From an uncultured Bacteroidales bacterium (GTDB lineage Bacteria > Bacteroidota > Bacteroidia > Bacteroidales > Bacteroidaceae), in the NCBI GenBank assembly GCA_902802815.1, contig CADCNQ010000001.1, forward strand, positions 1 through 64,000: a stretch of 64,000 nucleotides of DNA, read 5' to 3'. The position numbers were made by a program, and so were the translations under genes. Below the pieces are notes generated by a model. That model made no database searches. It worked only from the letters and a program-made list of their open reading frames with translations, and was not told the DNA's origin. Below, piece by piece: positions 49,854-57,523 of the stretch. Numbering within the stretch: position 1 is the first letter of the stretch; each line of letters opens with the position of its first letter.

Positions 49854-52172
49854 TTACCTAACACTTACCTTAAGAGGCTCCCTGAGAGCACGCACTTTTG
49901 CATCCAAAACGGCCTTCCACACACTCATTGTGGACACATCATAACCGCTCCAGCCACTGCCGAACCAATAATTGAAGACATTACTCTTCTTTCCGGCATT
50001 CACACCGACAACATGCCCGATTCCTCCGGCAGCCTTTTCCGCGAGGGGAAGGTATTTCATTGTCACCTTGTCGGGATAGAGACATGCCAGATACACCTGA
50101 CCGTTCTGCCCGCGCGGCGTATCCATTGCATCAGAGTAGGCCACATAGCCGTTCTTCCGGTCTATCACATAAGCTTCCGGCTGACTCTCATGCACCACAA
50201 TACCGGAAACTATCTGACTGCCGGCAGGCATACCCTCATAGCGCACCTCGCAATATGCCATGTGGTCGCCCTTGTCCTGACGTATGCCGCGTGTCTCGCG
50301 CACGCCGTTCTGCTCGTACATCTTTTCCTCTACAGCAAAACGCAGAGGACCGTTTTCCAGGATCTGCACTTCCTGCCACACATCGGGCATGATGAGAGAA
50401 CCGTCTTTAGCCATCAGCGCCGGAGCACCGGCACCAAGGGTCTTACCTACTGTGTATGCATCCATACCCTGCCCCTTGTCACGATGATAAGTATAGACAT
50501 CACGGTGTATCTGTGCCCATTCGCCGCCGCGTCCCTGACGCTTCAGTCCCTCGTTCACGCCATAAGAGGTCAGTTCATTCTGATACAGCTGGTCCTGAAT
50601 AGGAGCAGGCTGATTCTTGCAGAACAGGTCAAAGCCCGTCACACCCTTGCCGTGCATCTTCGGTCCGTAAAAACGCCACGCGTTCTTGTCCGTTTCCCAG
50701 GTGAGATCGTCTTCTCTGTTGGGATACACACGACCGTTGGCATCCAGACGGTAGTATTTGGGTTCACCCGTCACGATGCGGAATGTCTGAGTGCTGCGGG
50801 GAGCCACCTTCACATAGACAAGAACCTGATCAAACTGACGCTCGCTGTCATAAGTAATCTGGTAGGACTGCTCCACTCCGTCACCGTCAAGCACGATAAA
50901 TTGACGGCCGCCGCCTATTCCCAGGCGTACAAATACTGTTTCAGCCTCAAGAGCTACCACCTCCTCACGGTTGTCTGCTGTGGTGTTTTCCACAGAGAAG
51001 GACATTTCACGTGGAGAAACTGCCAGACGGGGTGCTCCCGGACGCTTTTCCTGTGATGCCGTACCGTCCACATAGCGCACTCTCTCACATGCTGCCAGGA
51101 GCCATGCACCCGTACCGAACGGAGCTTGGGATTTGGCATCCACGATACGCGTAGGATCGGGTTTTTCGCCTATCGGCTGCACATAGCCAATACTTCCGTC
51201 ATCCTGAAGTGCTGTGTCGCGCAGATATTTCCATGCCTTCTCTATGACATCCGAATACTTTGCCCTGTCGAGATAGCCGTGATTCACGCCCCACTCCAGT
51301 CCGTAGCAGAAGAAAGCCGTGCCGGAAGTCTCCGGACCGGGAGCGTCACCTTCGCACAGCATCGAACGGCTCCAGTAGCCGTCAGGACGCTGGCAACGTG
51401 CCACACCTTCTGCCAGCTGTTGGAAGCGCTTCACGAAGAAATCCTTGTGTTCCCAGTCAGCCGGCACATCGGCCAGCACCTTGGCCAGTCCTGCCAACAC
51501 CCAGCCGTCACCGCGCGCCCAGAAACTCTTTCCGCCGTCGCACGAGGTTTTCACCTTGGGCCATATATACTTGCCGTCTCTGTAATAGAGCTGCGCCTCC
51601 GCATCCCACATCAGGGAGTCGCTCCAGAGGAAATTGGCATAGAGCTTGTCGAGATAGCGCTGCTCACCGGTGAGACGGTACATCTTGGTCATCACGGGCA
51701 TCACCATATAGAGAGCGTCAGCCCACCACCAGAACTTATCATCCTGCGAGTCGCACTCGTAGCCCATCACCTCCTTGGCACGCGCCACCTTATACTCTGC
51801 CGGCACCAGATGATACATATCTACATAGGTCTGGAAACATATCTGCCAGTCGCCGAACAGCACGAAGTCATCGCCTTCGCCATACCACTGATACTTCCAC
51901 TGCGTCTTATCGTCGCTCTTCGCACCCTTCCACTGGTTGTGGCGGCACCATTGGTCCGAATACTGATACCACTCGGCACGCCCGGTCATGCGGTAGGCCT
52001 CCATATTACCCGTAAAATAGGCTGCGTTATCCCAAAATCCGCGGCAATACGGGGTGTTGTGAGACTGCCAGTAGGACTGCACTTTACTGATAAGCGACAA
52101 TACATCGCTGCTCTCGGTTGCCATAGACGAAAGCGCAGTGATGAGAGAGAGTAAGACAAAAATCTTCTTCAT
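49854..52172 (-). CDS. GH105 unsaturated uronyl hydrolase fused to DUF4861
   Basis: From the ATG at 52172 the protein has 772 residues with a signal peptide (MKKIFVLLSLITALSSMA). Residues 25-370 form a GH105 (alpha/alpha)6 barrel: DDKFWWWADALYMVMPVM, KSFWARGDGWVLAGLAKVL, RQPDGYWSRS-like QRPDGYWSR, ETSGTAFFCYGLEWGVNHGYLD and GTGAWLLAACERVRY. Residues 385-772 match DUF4861, a beta-sandwich protein of pectin and arabinogalactan loci, whose function is unclear. GH105 enzymes hydrolyse unsaturated uronic acids left by lyases. The two-domain fusion suggests coupled action on one glycan. It has its own promoter (52202-52209). Confidence 0.9.
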   Translation of the reverse strand: MKKIFVLLSLITALSSMATESSDVLSLISKVQSYWQSHNTPYCRGFWDNAAYFTGNMEAYRMTGRAEWYQYSDQWCRHNQWKGAKSDDKTQWKYQWYGEGDDFVLFGDWQICFQTYVDMYHLVPAEYKVARAKEVMGYECDSQDDKFWWWADALYMVMPVMTKMYRLTGEQRYLDKLYANFLWSDSLMWDAEAQLYYRDGKYIWPKVKTSCDGGKSFWARGDGWVLAGLAKVLADVPADWEHKDFFVKRFQQLAEGVARCQRPDGYWSRSMLCEGDAPGPETSGTAFFCYGLEWGVNHGYLDRAKYSDVIEKAWKYLRDTALQDDGSIGYVQPIGEKPDPTRIVDAKSQAPFGTGAWLLAACERVRYVDGTASQEKRPGAPRLAVSPREMSFSVENTTADNREEVVALEAETVFVRLGIGGGRQFIVLDGDGVEQSYQITYDSERQFDQVLVYVKVAPRSTQTFRIVTGEPKYYRLDANGRVYPNREDDLTWETDKNAWRFYGPKMHGKGVTGFDLFCKNQPAPIQDQLYQNELTSYGVNEGLKRQGRGGEWAQIHRDVYTYHRDKGQGMDAYTVGKTLGAGAPALMAKDGSLIMPDVWQEVQILENGPLRFAVEEKMYEQNGVRETRGIRQDKGDHMAYCEVRYEGMPAGSQIVSGIVVHESQPEAYVIDRKNGYVAYSDAMDTPRGQNGQVYLACLYPDKVTMKYLPLAEKAAGGIGHVVGVNAGKKSNVFNYWFGSGWSGYDVSTMSVWKAVLDAKVRALREPLKVSVR

Positions 52173-52201
52173 GGTATGTGTCATATTATTTATTTTCTTG
52201 G

Positions 52202-52209
52202 CAAATATA
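52202..52209 (-). promoter_or_regulatory. Bacteroidota -7 element for GH105 gene
   Basis: TATATTTG on the minus strand, 30 bases before the start at 52172. It is divergent from the promoter at 52264. Confidence 0.7.
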
Positions 52210-52263
52210 CAAAAAAAGTAAAAAGGGACGAGGGATTTGAGGGATTTTTTAGAGTGTTTTTAC

Positions 52264-52271
52264 TACTTTTG
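52264..52271 (+). promoter_or_regulatory. Bacteroidota -7 element for FecCD permease gene
   Basis: TACTTTTG ends 3 bases before an ATG that opens only a 6-codon frame (52275-52295). The true permease start is the GTG at 52292. Confidence 0.7.
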
Positions 52272-52291
52272 CAGATGAAAACGCTTTGCCG

Positions 52292-53302
52292 GTGAAGACT
52301 AATACATTTTTCCTGATACATTTCGCGTGTTTTGCGCTGTTACTGTTTGCCAACATTTTTTGGGGCTCGCTGTCCATCCCCGCAGATGCCACATGGCGCG
52401 TACTCTGCGGTGAAGTGATAGACGGGCATCCGTCGTGGAGTGCAATCATCTGGGAAGGACGCGTGCCGCAAGTCATAACAGCCGCACTCTGCGGAGCATC
52501 TCTCTCATGCTGCGGTCTTCTGCTGCAGACACTTTTCCGCAACCCGCTGGCAGGCCCCTCCATACTCGGCATCGATTCCGGAGCTAATCTCGGCGTGGCT
52601 CTTGTGATGCTCACCGGCACAGGTATCTTCCTGCACGCCTCGTCGTTTGTGCTTGTTGTCACCGCCGCAATGATGGGAGCCCTCGCTACAATGCTGCTCT
52701 TACTCGTCATGAACCGTTTCCTGCGCAACGACATCATGCTTCTCATCACAGGTGTCATCATCAGCAGCGTGGCAGGAAGTCTGATTCAGCTGCTCAACTT
52801 CAGCGCCACAGAAGAAGGCGTACACAATTTCATCATCTGGGGTATGGGCAACTTTTCTGCGGTCAGCATGGACCGCCTGCCTCTTTTTGTCATATTGTCC
52901 GTCTGCGGACTGCTGGGAGCAACACTTCTGGTGAAACCCCTCGACACGCTGCTGCTCGGGGAGACATACGCCACAAATCTGGGCACCAATGTCAACCGGG
53001 TGCGCACCATGCTGCTCGTCGTTACGGGAATACTCACTGCCACAACGGTGGCATTCTGCGGTCCGATATCGTTTCTCGGACTTGCCGTGCCTCATATCGC
53101 ACGGCTTGCGCTGAGGTCATCCTCCCACCGCATTCTCCTGCCGGCTGCGATGCTTGTGGGGGCATGCCTGACTCTTCTGTGCAACCTGGCATCCACGCTC
53201 CCCACTTCCGGAGGTGTAATTCCCATCAACGTGCTGACACCTATCATCGGTGCGCCCGTCATACTTTATGTCATCTTCCACCACAACAAAATAGCATCCT
53301 GA
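52292..53302 (+). CDS. FecCD-family ABC transporter permease (BtuC/siderophore type)
   Basis: This 336-residue protein has about ten membrane helices and the FecCD signature: GRVPQVITAALCGASLSCCGLLLQTLFRNPLAGPSILGIDSGANLGVAL, then GPISFLGLAVPHIARL and PTSGGVIPINVLTPIIGAPV. It would carry iron-siderophore, haem or cobalamin through the inner membrane. No ATG fits the frame; I chose the GTG at 52292, with the TTG at 52286 as alternative. A 6-codon frame (52275-52295) ends with a TGA overlapping this GTG. No binding protein or ATPase gene adjoins, so it is an orphan unless partners lie elsewhere. VanZ follows after 4 bases. Confidence 0.9.
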   Translation: MKTNTFFLIHFACFALLLFANIFWGSLSIPADATWRVLCGEVIDGHPSWSAIIWEGRVPQVITAALCGASLSCCGLLLQTLFRNPLAGPSILGIDSGANLGVALVMLTGTGIFLHASSFVLVVTAAMMGALATMLLLLVMNRFLRNDIMLLITGVIISSVAGSLIQLLNFSATEEGVHNFIIWGMGNFSAVSMDRLPLFVILSVCGLLGATLLVKPLDTLLLGETYATNLGTNVNRVRTMLLVVTGILTATTVAFCGPISFLGLAVPHIARLALRSSSHRILLPAAMLVGACLTLLCNLASTLPTSGGVIPINVLTPIIGAPVILYVIFHHNKIAS

Positions 53303-53306
53303 CCAC

Positions 53307-53675
53307 ATGAAAAGATATTCCCGTTCCATAACCTTGCTGCTTGTCATCACCGCACTGTCTCTCTACCCCAGCACGGAACTGCCTGAAACGGATATGGCAT
53401 TTGCAGACAAGTGGGCCCACTGGCTGATGTACGGTGCCCTCACCGTTGTGCTGCTTTGGGATTGCGGACGCAACAGGAAGACAAGGGCACTGGCTCAGGA
53501 CATCTGTCTGATGCTCTTCTCCATGATTTGGGGAGGACTGATGGAACTGGCACAAATCCATCTCACCACCACACGCAGCGGCGAATGGATGGACTTTGCA
53601 GCAAACTGCTTCGGAGCTATCTGCGGTTTTCTGCTCTTCTATGTAGCGAGGAAAGCCATGTCTCGCAAAGCGTAG
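53307..53675 (+). CDS. VanZ-like membrane protein
   Basis: This 122-residue protein has four hydrophobic segments and the VanZ-like pattern: a first helix followed by ADKWAHWLMYGALTVVLLW, then a conserved acidic residue in GGLMELAQ and SGEWMDFAANCFGAICG. Family members affect envelope sensitivity to glycopeptides or phage, but the mechanism is unknown. It lies 4 bases after the permease, so it is cotranscribed with it. Its last 59 bases overlap the end of the convergent GH43-esterase gene. Confidence 0.85.
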   Translation: MKRYSRSITLLLVITALSLYPSTELPETDMAFADKWAHWLMYGALTVVLLWDCGRNRKTRALAQDICLMLFSMIWGGLMELAQIHLTTTRSGEWMDFAANCFGAICGFLLFYVARKAMSRKA

Positions 53676-55458
53676 GCCATATCCTTCCTGCTCCGCGACG
53701 CATACCGTACCCGTGACCGCCACGTGGCAGATAATGCAGTTCCACGGGAGCACCGGCCTTCTGCATCGCCGGCACGAATGTCATGCAGGAGGGACCTGAA
53801 TAGAGTTTGTCATCCTCCGTGCCGAAGACAAATACGGGAGGTGTGTCGGCCGTGACACGCAGTTCGGGAGTGAGTGTTCCGCCTTCACCCTCGTCCAGAT
53901 AAGCGGGATAGATGAGGATGCCGAAATCCGGACGGCACGACAGACGGTCGGCATCGTCCACGGGAGCGTAAGTCTGTTCGTCCCATCGTGTGCACGCTCT
54001 TGCCGAAAGCGAGCCGCCTGCAGAGAAACCTATCACACCCACCTCGTCGGCACCCTTCTGACGGGCCAGACGGATGGCGCGCTGCACGTCGCGCAAAGCC
54101 TGCTCTCTGTTGTTGGGCACTGTGTAAGCCAGCACATAGGCGTCATACCCCATACGCTGCAGCCACATTGCCACCTCCTGGCCCTCCTTTTCATAGGCCA
54201 GAATACTGTAAGCTCCGCCCGGGCACACTATCACCGCGCGGCGCACCCTGTTCTGTCCGCCGTTGTTTCTTCCGCCTCTCTCGTTCACGGCAAGGGCTGG
54301 GAATGGTTCAAGTGTAGGTATCTGCACCCTGTTGAAGCGGTTTCCGTCATCCTTGCGCTCCATCCAGTCGACAGCAGCGATGCGGCAGTCCTCCGGAGCC
54401 GAAGGCCACACGGCAAAGGGTTCGTTCATGTATGGAGCCATCCCGCTCTTCATATCTTCCAGGACGGGCCATCCGTCCTCAAACTTCATTTCTTTCATCA
54501 CCAAATAACTCTCTCCTTCAAATTCTTTACTGTATCCGTGACAGATGAATATCTCCCTGCCGTCCGGCATCCTGTATGCTGCAGAATGTCCGCCGGCACT
54601 GTATTTCTCATCACCCTTGTACACCAGTGTGCCGCCTCCCTGCGTCAGAGGTGTTCCGTTCCGGTCCAGGTAAGGACCCTCCACATTCTTCGAGCGTCCC
54701 ACCATCACCTTGTAGTTGCTGCGCAGGCCGCGACAGCAGTAATCCCACGACACAAACAGATAATACCACCCCTCGCGCTTATATATAAAAGGTGCCTCGA
54801 TGGCCTTGCTGCCGGGAGCCACCGGAGCCAGAGTATCACGCGGAGTGTCCTTCGGACGGGATGCTATCGTCTGCTGCCTGAAAGACTTGTCCACCGTAGC
54901 CATGTCGGCCTTGAGACGCACCAGCTGTATGCCGTCCCAGAACGAGCCGAACGACATCCATGCCCTGCCCTCATCGTCAATCACCACTGCCGGATCTATT
55001 GCGTTGAAACGGTCTTTCTTAGTGCTCTCAATCACCATACCGGTATCCTTCCAGTCGCCCTTTTCCAAAGATGTGCACCACGCATGGCCGATAGCGCTGT
55101 TGTTGCTTCCGAACGATGAACAGCTGTAATACATATGCCAGTTGCCGTCCTTTCCCTTTATGATGTCGGGTGCCCAGGTGTGTCCGCGGTATCCTTTGAT
55201 GCTCTTCACAGCCCATTCGGGAGCCTCTTTCAGGGCTGGCGGGCAGTATTTCCACTGGCGCATGTCGGTGGATGTCATCTGCTGTATGTTGTTGCCTGTA
55301 GAATACAGATAGCACACACCGTCCTCCCATGCCATCACGGGATCGTGTGTCAGCACTTCAGATGTGTAACCCTGCCGTCGCGCACGCTGCCATTGCTGCT
55401 GAGCCGTCACCTGCATACCACACAGCAGGAATAAAGAGAAAAGGACTGTCTTCTTCAT
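53617..55458 (-). CDS. Secreted GH43 arabinanase-like enzyme fused to alpha/beta-hydrolase esterase
   Basis: This 613-residue protein has a signal peptide (1-20). Residues 30-345 form a GH43 propeller of the endo-arabinanase type: Asp39 (LTHDPVMAW), RGHTWAPDI, Asp155 (NAIDPAVVIDDEGRAWMSFGSFWDG) and Glu221 (AIEAPF). Residues 405-605 form an esterase/lipase-type alpha/beta hydrolase with PGGAYSILAYEKEG, Ser479 (GFSAGGS) and His in PRGGHGYG. The fusion suggests simultaneous backbone cutting and deacylation of arabinan or pectin side chains. It has its own promoter (55480-55487) directly after a terminator. The 3' end overlaps vanZ by 59 bases. Confidence 0.9.
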   Translation of the reverse strand: MKKTVLFSLFLLCGMQVTAQQQWQRARRQGYTSEVLTHDPVMAWEDGVCYLYSTGNNIQQMTSTDMRQWKYCPPALKEAPEWAVKSIKGYRGHTWAPDIIKGKDGNWHMYYSCSSFGSNNSAIGHAWCTSLEKGDWKDTGMVIESTKKDRFNAIDPAVVIDDEGRAWMSFGSFWDGIQLVRLKADMATVDKSFRQQTIASRPKDTPRDTLAPVAPGSKAIEAPFIYKREGWYYLFVSWDYCCRGLRSNYKVMVGRSKNVEGPYLDRNGTPLTQGGGTLVYKGDEKYSAGGHSAAYRMPDGREIFICHGYSKEFEGESYLVMKEMKFEDGWPVLEDMKSGMAPYMNEPFAVWPSAPEDCRIAAVDWMERKDDGNRFNRVQIPTLEPFPALAVNERGGRNNGGQNRVRRAVIVCPGGAYSILAYEKEGQEVAMWLQRMGYDAYVLAYTVPNNREQALRDVQRAIRLARQKGADEVGVIGFSAGGSLSARACTRWDEQTYAPVDDADRLSCRPDFGILIYPAYLDEGEGGTLTPELRVTADTPPVFVFGTEDDKLYSGPSCMTFVPAMQKAGAPVELHYLPRGGHGYGMRRGAGRIWPTLCETWLSSLHRRAENRR

Positions 55459-55479
55459 AGTGTTAAAGGTTTAACACCG

Positions 55480-55487
55480 CAAAATTA
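55480..55487 (-). promoter_or_regulatory. Bacteroidota -7 element for GH43-esterase gene
   Basis: TAATTTTG on the minus strand, 22 bases before the start at 55458. It abuts the U-tract of the terminator at 55489. Confidence 0.7.
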
Positions 55488-55488
55488 C

Positions 55489-55517
55489 AAAAAAAGGAGA
55501 ACACAGAGTGTCCTCCT
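55489..55517 (-). terminator. Rho-independent terminator of the double-GH43 gene
   Basis: On the minus strand AGGAG-x-ACAC pairs with GTGT-x-CTCCT around a 3-base loop (55495-55517), followed by seven T residues. It lies 57-85 bases after the stop of the gene at 55574. Confidence 0.85.
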
Positions 55518-55573
55518 GCATATTTTTTATTATATTTTAAGGTTTTAGGTATATTCTTCCCGCCTACATGCTC

Positions 55574-57487
55574 TTAGGGTGTCGCGCCCTGAGGAGTGGC
55601 AGGGATGAAGTTTATACGGCCATCCCTGTCATAGTTCATCGGTTCGGCAATGACAGAGCGGCTGTAGCTGCCGCCGTCGGCCAAGCCGCCGTTATGTGAG
55701 AAGAAAAGCCACTGATCTTTGAAGCGGACAACAGCGGGATGGGTGGTATTGGAATTGCCGGCTATCTCGCTGATGACGCCCATGGGTGTGTAGGGACCAA
55801 AGATATTGTCAGAAATGGCATAGGCAATCTTCTCCGGCCACCCGCTGGCGTAGGTGAGGTAATATTTGCCGTTGTACTTATGCATCCAGGGAGCCTCTGT
55901 GAATCGTGGCACGTCAATCCTGCGTATCTCACCGTCTATCTCCGTCATGTTGTCCTTCAGTTTGGCGCAGTAGCACTCGCGGTTGCCCCAGATGATGTAA
56001 GGTGTGCCGTCATCATCAATCAGGATGGCCGGGTCGATGCAGGCCCAACTGTGCTTAGAGGCGAAGCAGTCTTTGTTGGTGAGCAACGGCTTTCCCAGGG
56101 CATCCTTGTATGGACCGGTAATCTTGTCTGCTACTGCCACACCGATGCCACACCAGTTGGTGGAAACATACCAGTAATACCTGCCGTCCTTGCCTTTGGC
56201 TACATGTCCGGCGTATGCCTGTTTGCTGTCAGCCCACCTGAAATCATCGATGTGCAGTGGCGACGGGTATGCCGTCCAGTGCTTCATGTCGGTGGTCGAA
56301 TAGAGCAACCAGTCCTTCATCACATATCCTGTCTGATTGCCGGCGGCATCGTGTCCGGCAAAGAGCCACAGCGTGTCGTTTTCCACGAGTGCGGCCGGAT
56401 CGGCTGTGTGTTTGTCCCGGATGACGGGATTGCCGTCAGATTCGAATTCGTGCTTCAGCACATACCCCCACTTCTGCTGCAATCGCTCCAGTTCTTCGGC
56501 TGTCACCGACATCACCGTGCCGTGACGGGGGAAGAAGTCCTTGCGGAACGACTGCGGTTCGCGGGTGAATGTCTTCAGATCCTTCGATGTCTGGTATTCG
56601 TAGCGACCGGAGCTGTAGAGGTCGTACATAAGGATGTATTCGTCCCTTCCGTTCAACTTAAACACTCCGCTACCCTCCACACTCGTCCTCGTGCCAGCAT
56701 AGGCATCAATATACTTGAAATCCTCCTTATACGGTCCCGTCAGTTTCTTGGATGTCGCCTGTTGGATACCATTGTTGATTTCCCTGCCGTTGGCATCCTT
56801 GGTGTTGCCCTTGTAGAAGAGATGATACACGCCGTCCTTCTCGATGATGTCAGCGTCGATGCTGCCGTATTTGGCAGAGAACAGCACCTTCGGTTCGCTC
56901 TCAAAGGCGGTAAAGTCCTTGTTGGCGTAGGCGTAGTAAGTGATGAGCGTCTTGCGGTCGTTGCGCTGCAGCGTGAAATATATCATGTACTTCCGAGCCT
57001 TGCGGTCGTAGATGGTCTGCGGCGCCCACACCCAGAAGGCATCGCTGAAGTGCTCGCTCCAGTCTTTTGAGAGATTAATTTTAGCGTGCGTCCAGTTCAC
57101 CAGGTCCTGCGACTTCAGCAGCACGATGCCAGGGTTTGCGCCCCAGCCCTGTTTCGGGTCGTAGGTGTGCATATCCGTTGCCACGATGTAGTAGCAGCCG
57201 TCCTCGCCGCGCAGGATGTGCGGGTCGCGTATGCCGCCGCTCTCGCTAATGCTGTCAGAAGCGATTATGGGTCTGTTGCCGTTCAGCGCATACCAGTTCT
57301 GTGCGTCCTCGCTCACGGCGAAGCGCAGTTGCTCCATCAGGTTCTGGTCTCCCCCGCCCTCGAAATAGGCGAAGAGATAACCGGCGGCCTCACCCCCTAC
57401 CCCTCTCCGACTGGCGAGGGGAGTAGTTACTTGTGCCGAAGCCTGTAAGGATATTGCCATCAGGAATAGGATTGTCAGTTTCTTCAT
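55574..57487 (-). CDS. Tandem GH43-GH43 secreted glycosidase
   Basis: The 637 residues comprise a signal peptide (1-19, QASAQ) and two GH43-like propellers. The first (about 35-325) has GGIRDPHILRGEDGCYYIVATDMH, WAPQTIYD and SIDADIIEKDGVYHLF. The second (about 340-625) has HTADPAALVENDTLWLFAGHD, CIDPAILIDDDGTPYIIWGN and FTEAPWMHKYNGKYY, with a complete Asp-Asp-Glu triad. The N-terminal half may act on alpha-arabinosides and the C-terminal half as arabinofuranosidase or xylosidase. Repeat DNA (57386-57430) adds TPLASRRGVGGEA right after the signal cleavage site. It follows the LamG-GH43 gene by 36 bases in one operon. Confidence 0.88.
   Translation of the reverse strand: MKKLTILFLMAISLQASAQVTTPLASRRGVGGEAAGYLFAYFEGGGDQNLMEQLRFAVSEDAQNWYALNGNRPIIASDSISESGGIRDPHILRGEDGCYYIVATDMHTYDPKQGWGANPGIVLLKSQDLVNWTHAKINLSKDWSEHFSDAFWVWAPQTIYDRKARKYMIYFTLQRNDRKTLITYYAYANKDFTAFESEPKVLFSAKYGSIDADIIEKDGVYHLFYKGNTKDANGREINNGIQQATSKKLTGPYKEDFKYIDAYAGTRTSVEGSGVFKLNGRDEYILMYDLYSSGRYEYQTSKDLKTFTREPQSFRKDFFPRHGTVMSVTAEELERLQQKWGYVLKHEFESDGNPVIRDKHTADPAALVENDTLWLFAGHDAAGNQTGYVMKDWLLYSTTDMKHWTAYPSPLHIDDFRWADSKQAYAGHVAKGKDGRYYWYVSTNWCGIGVAVADKITGPYKDALGKPLLTNKDCFASKHSWACIDPAILIDDDGTPYIIWGNRECYCAKLKDNMTEIDGEIRRIDVPRFTEAPWMHKYNGKYYLTYASGWPEKIAYAISDNIFGPYTPMGVISEIAGNSNTTHPAVVRFKDQWLFFSHNGGLADGGSYSRSVIAEPMNYDRDGRINFIPATPQGATP
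57386..57430. repeat. CCTCACCCC/CCCCTCTCC interspersed repeat in frame at mature N-terminus
   Basis: CTCACCCCCTACCCCTC and GCGAGGGGAG form a short GC-rich inverted repeat (CCCCTC/GAGGGG). Translated in frame it gives PLASRRGVGGEA between the signal peptide and the conserved AGYLFAYFEGG. It is of a different sequence class from the GTTGAGA-type insertions. Confidence 0.8.
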
Positions 57488-57523
57488 TGTTCTATAATTT
57501 CGTTGTAATTGTTCCTGTTTATC

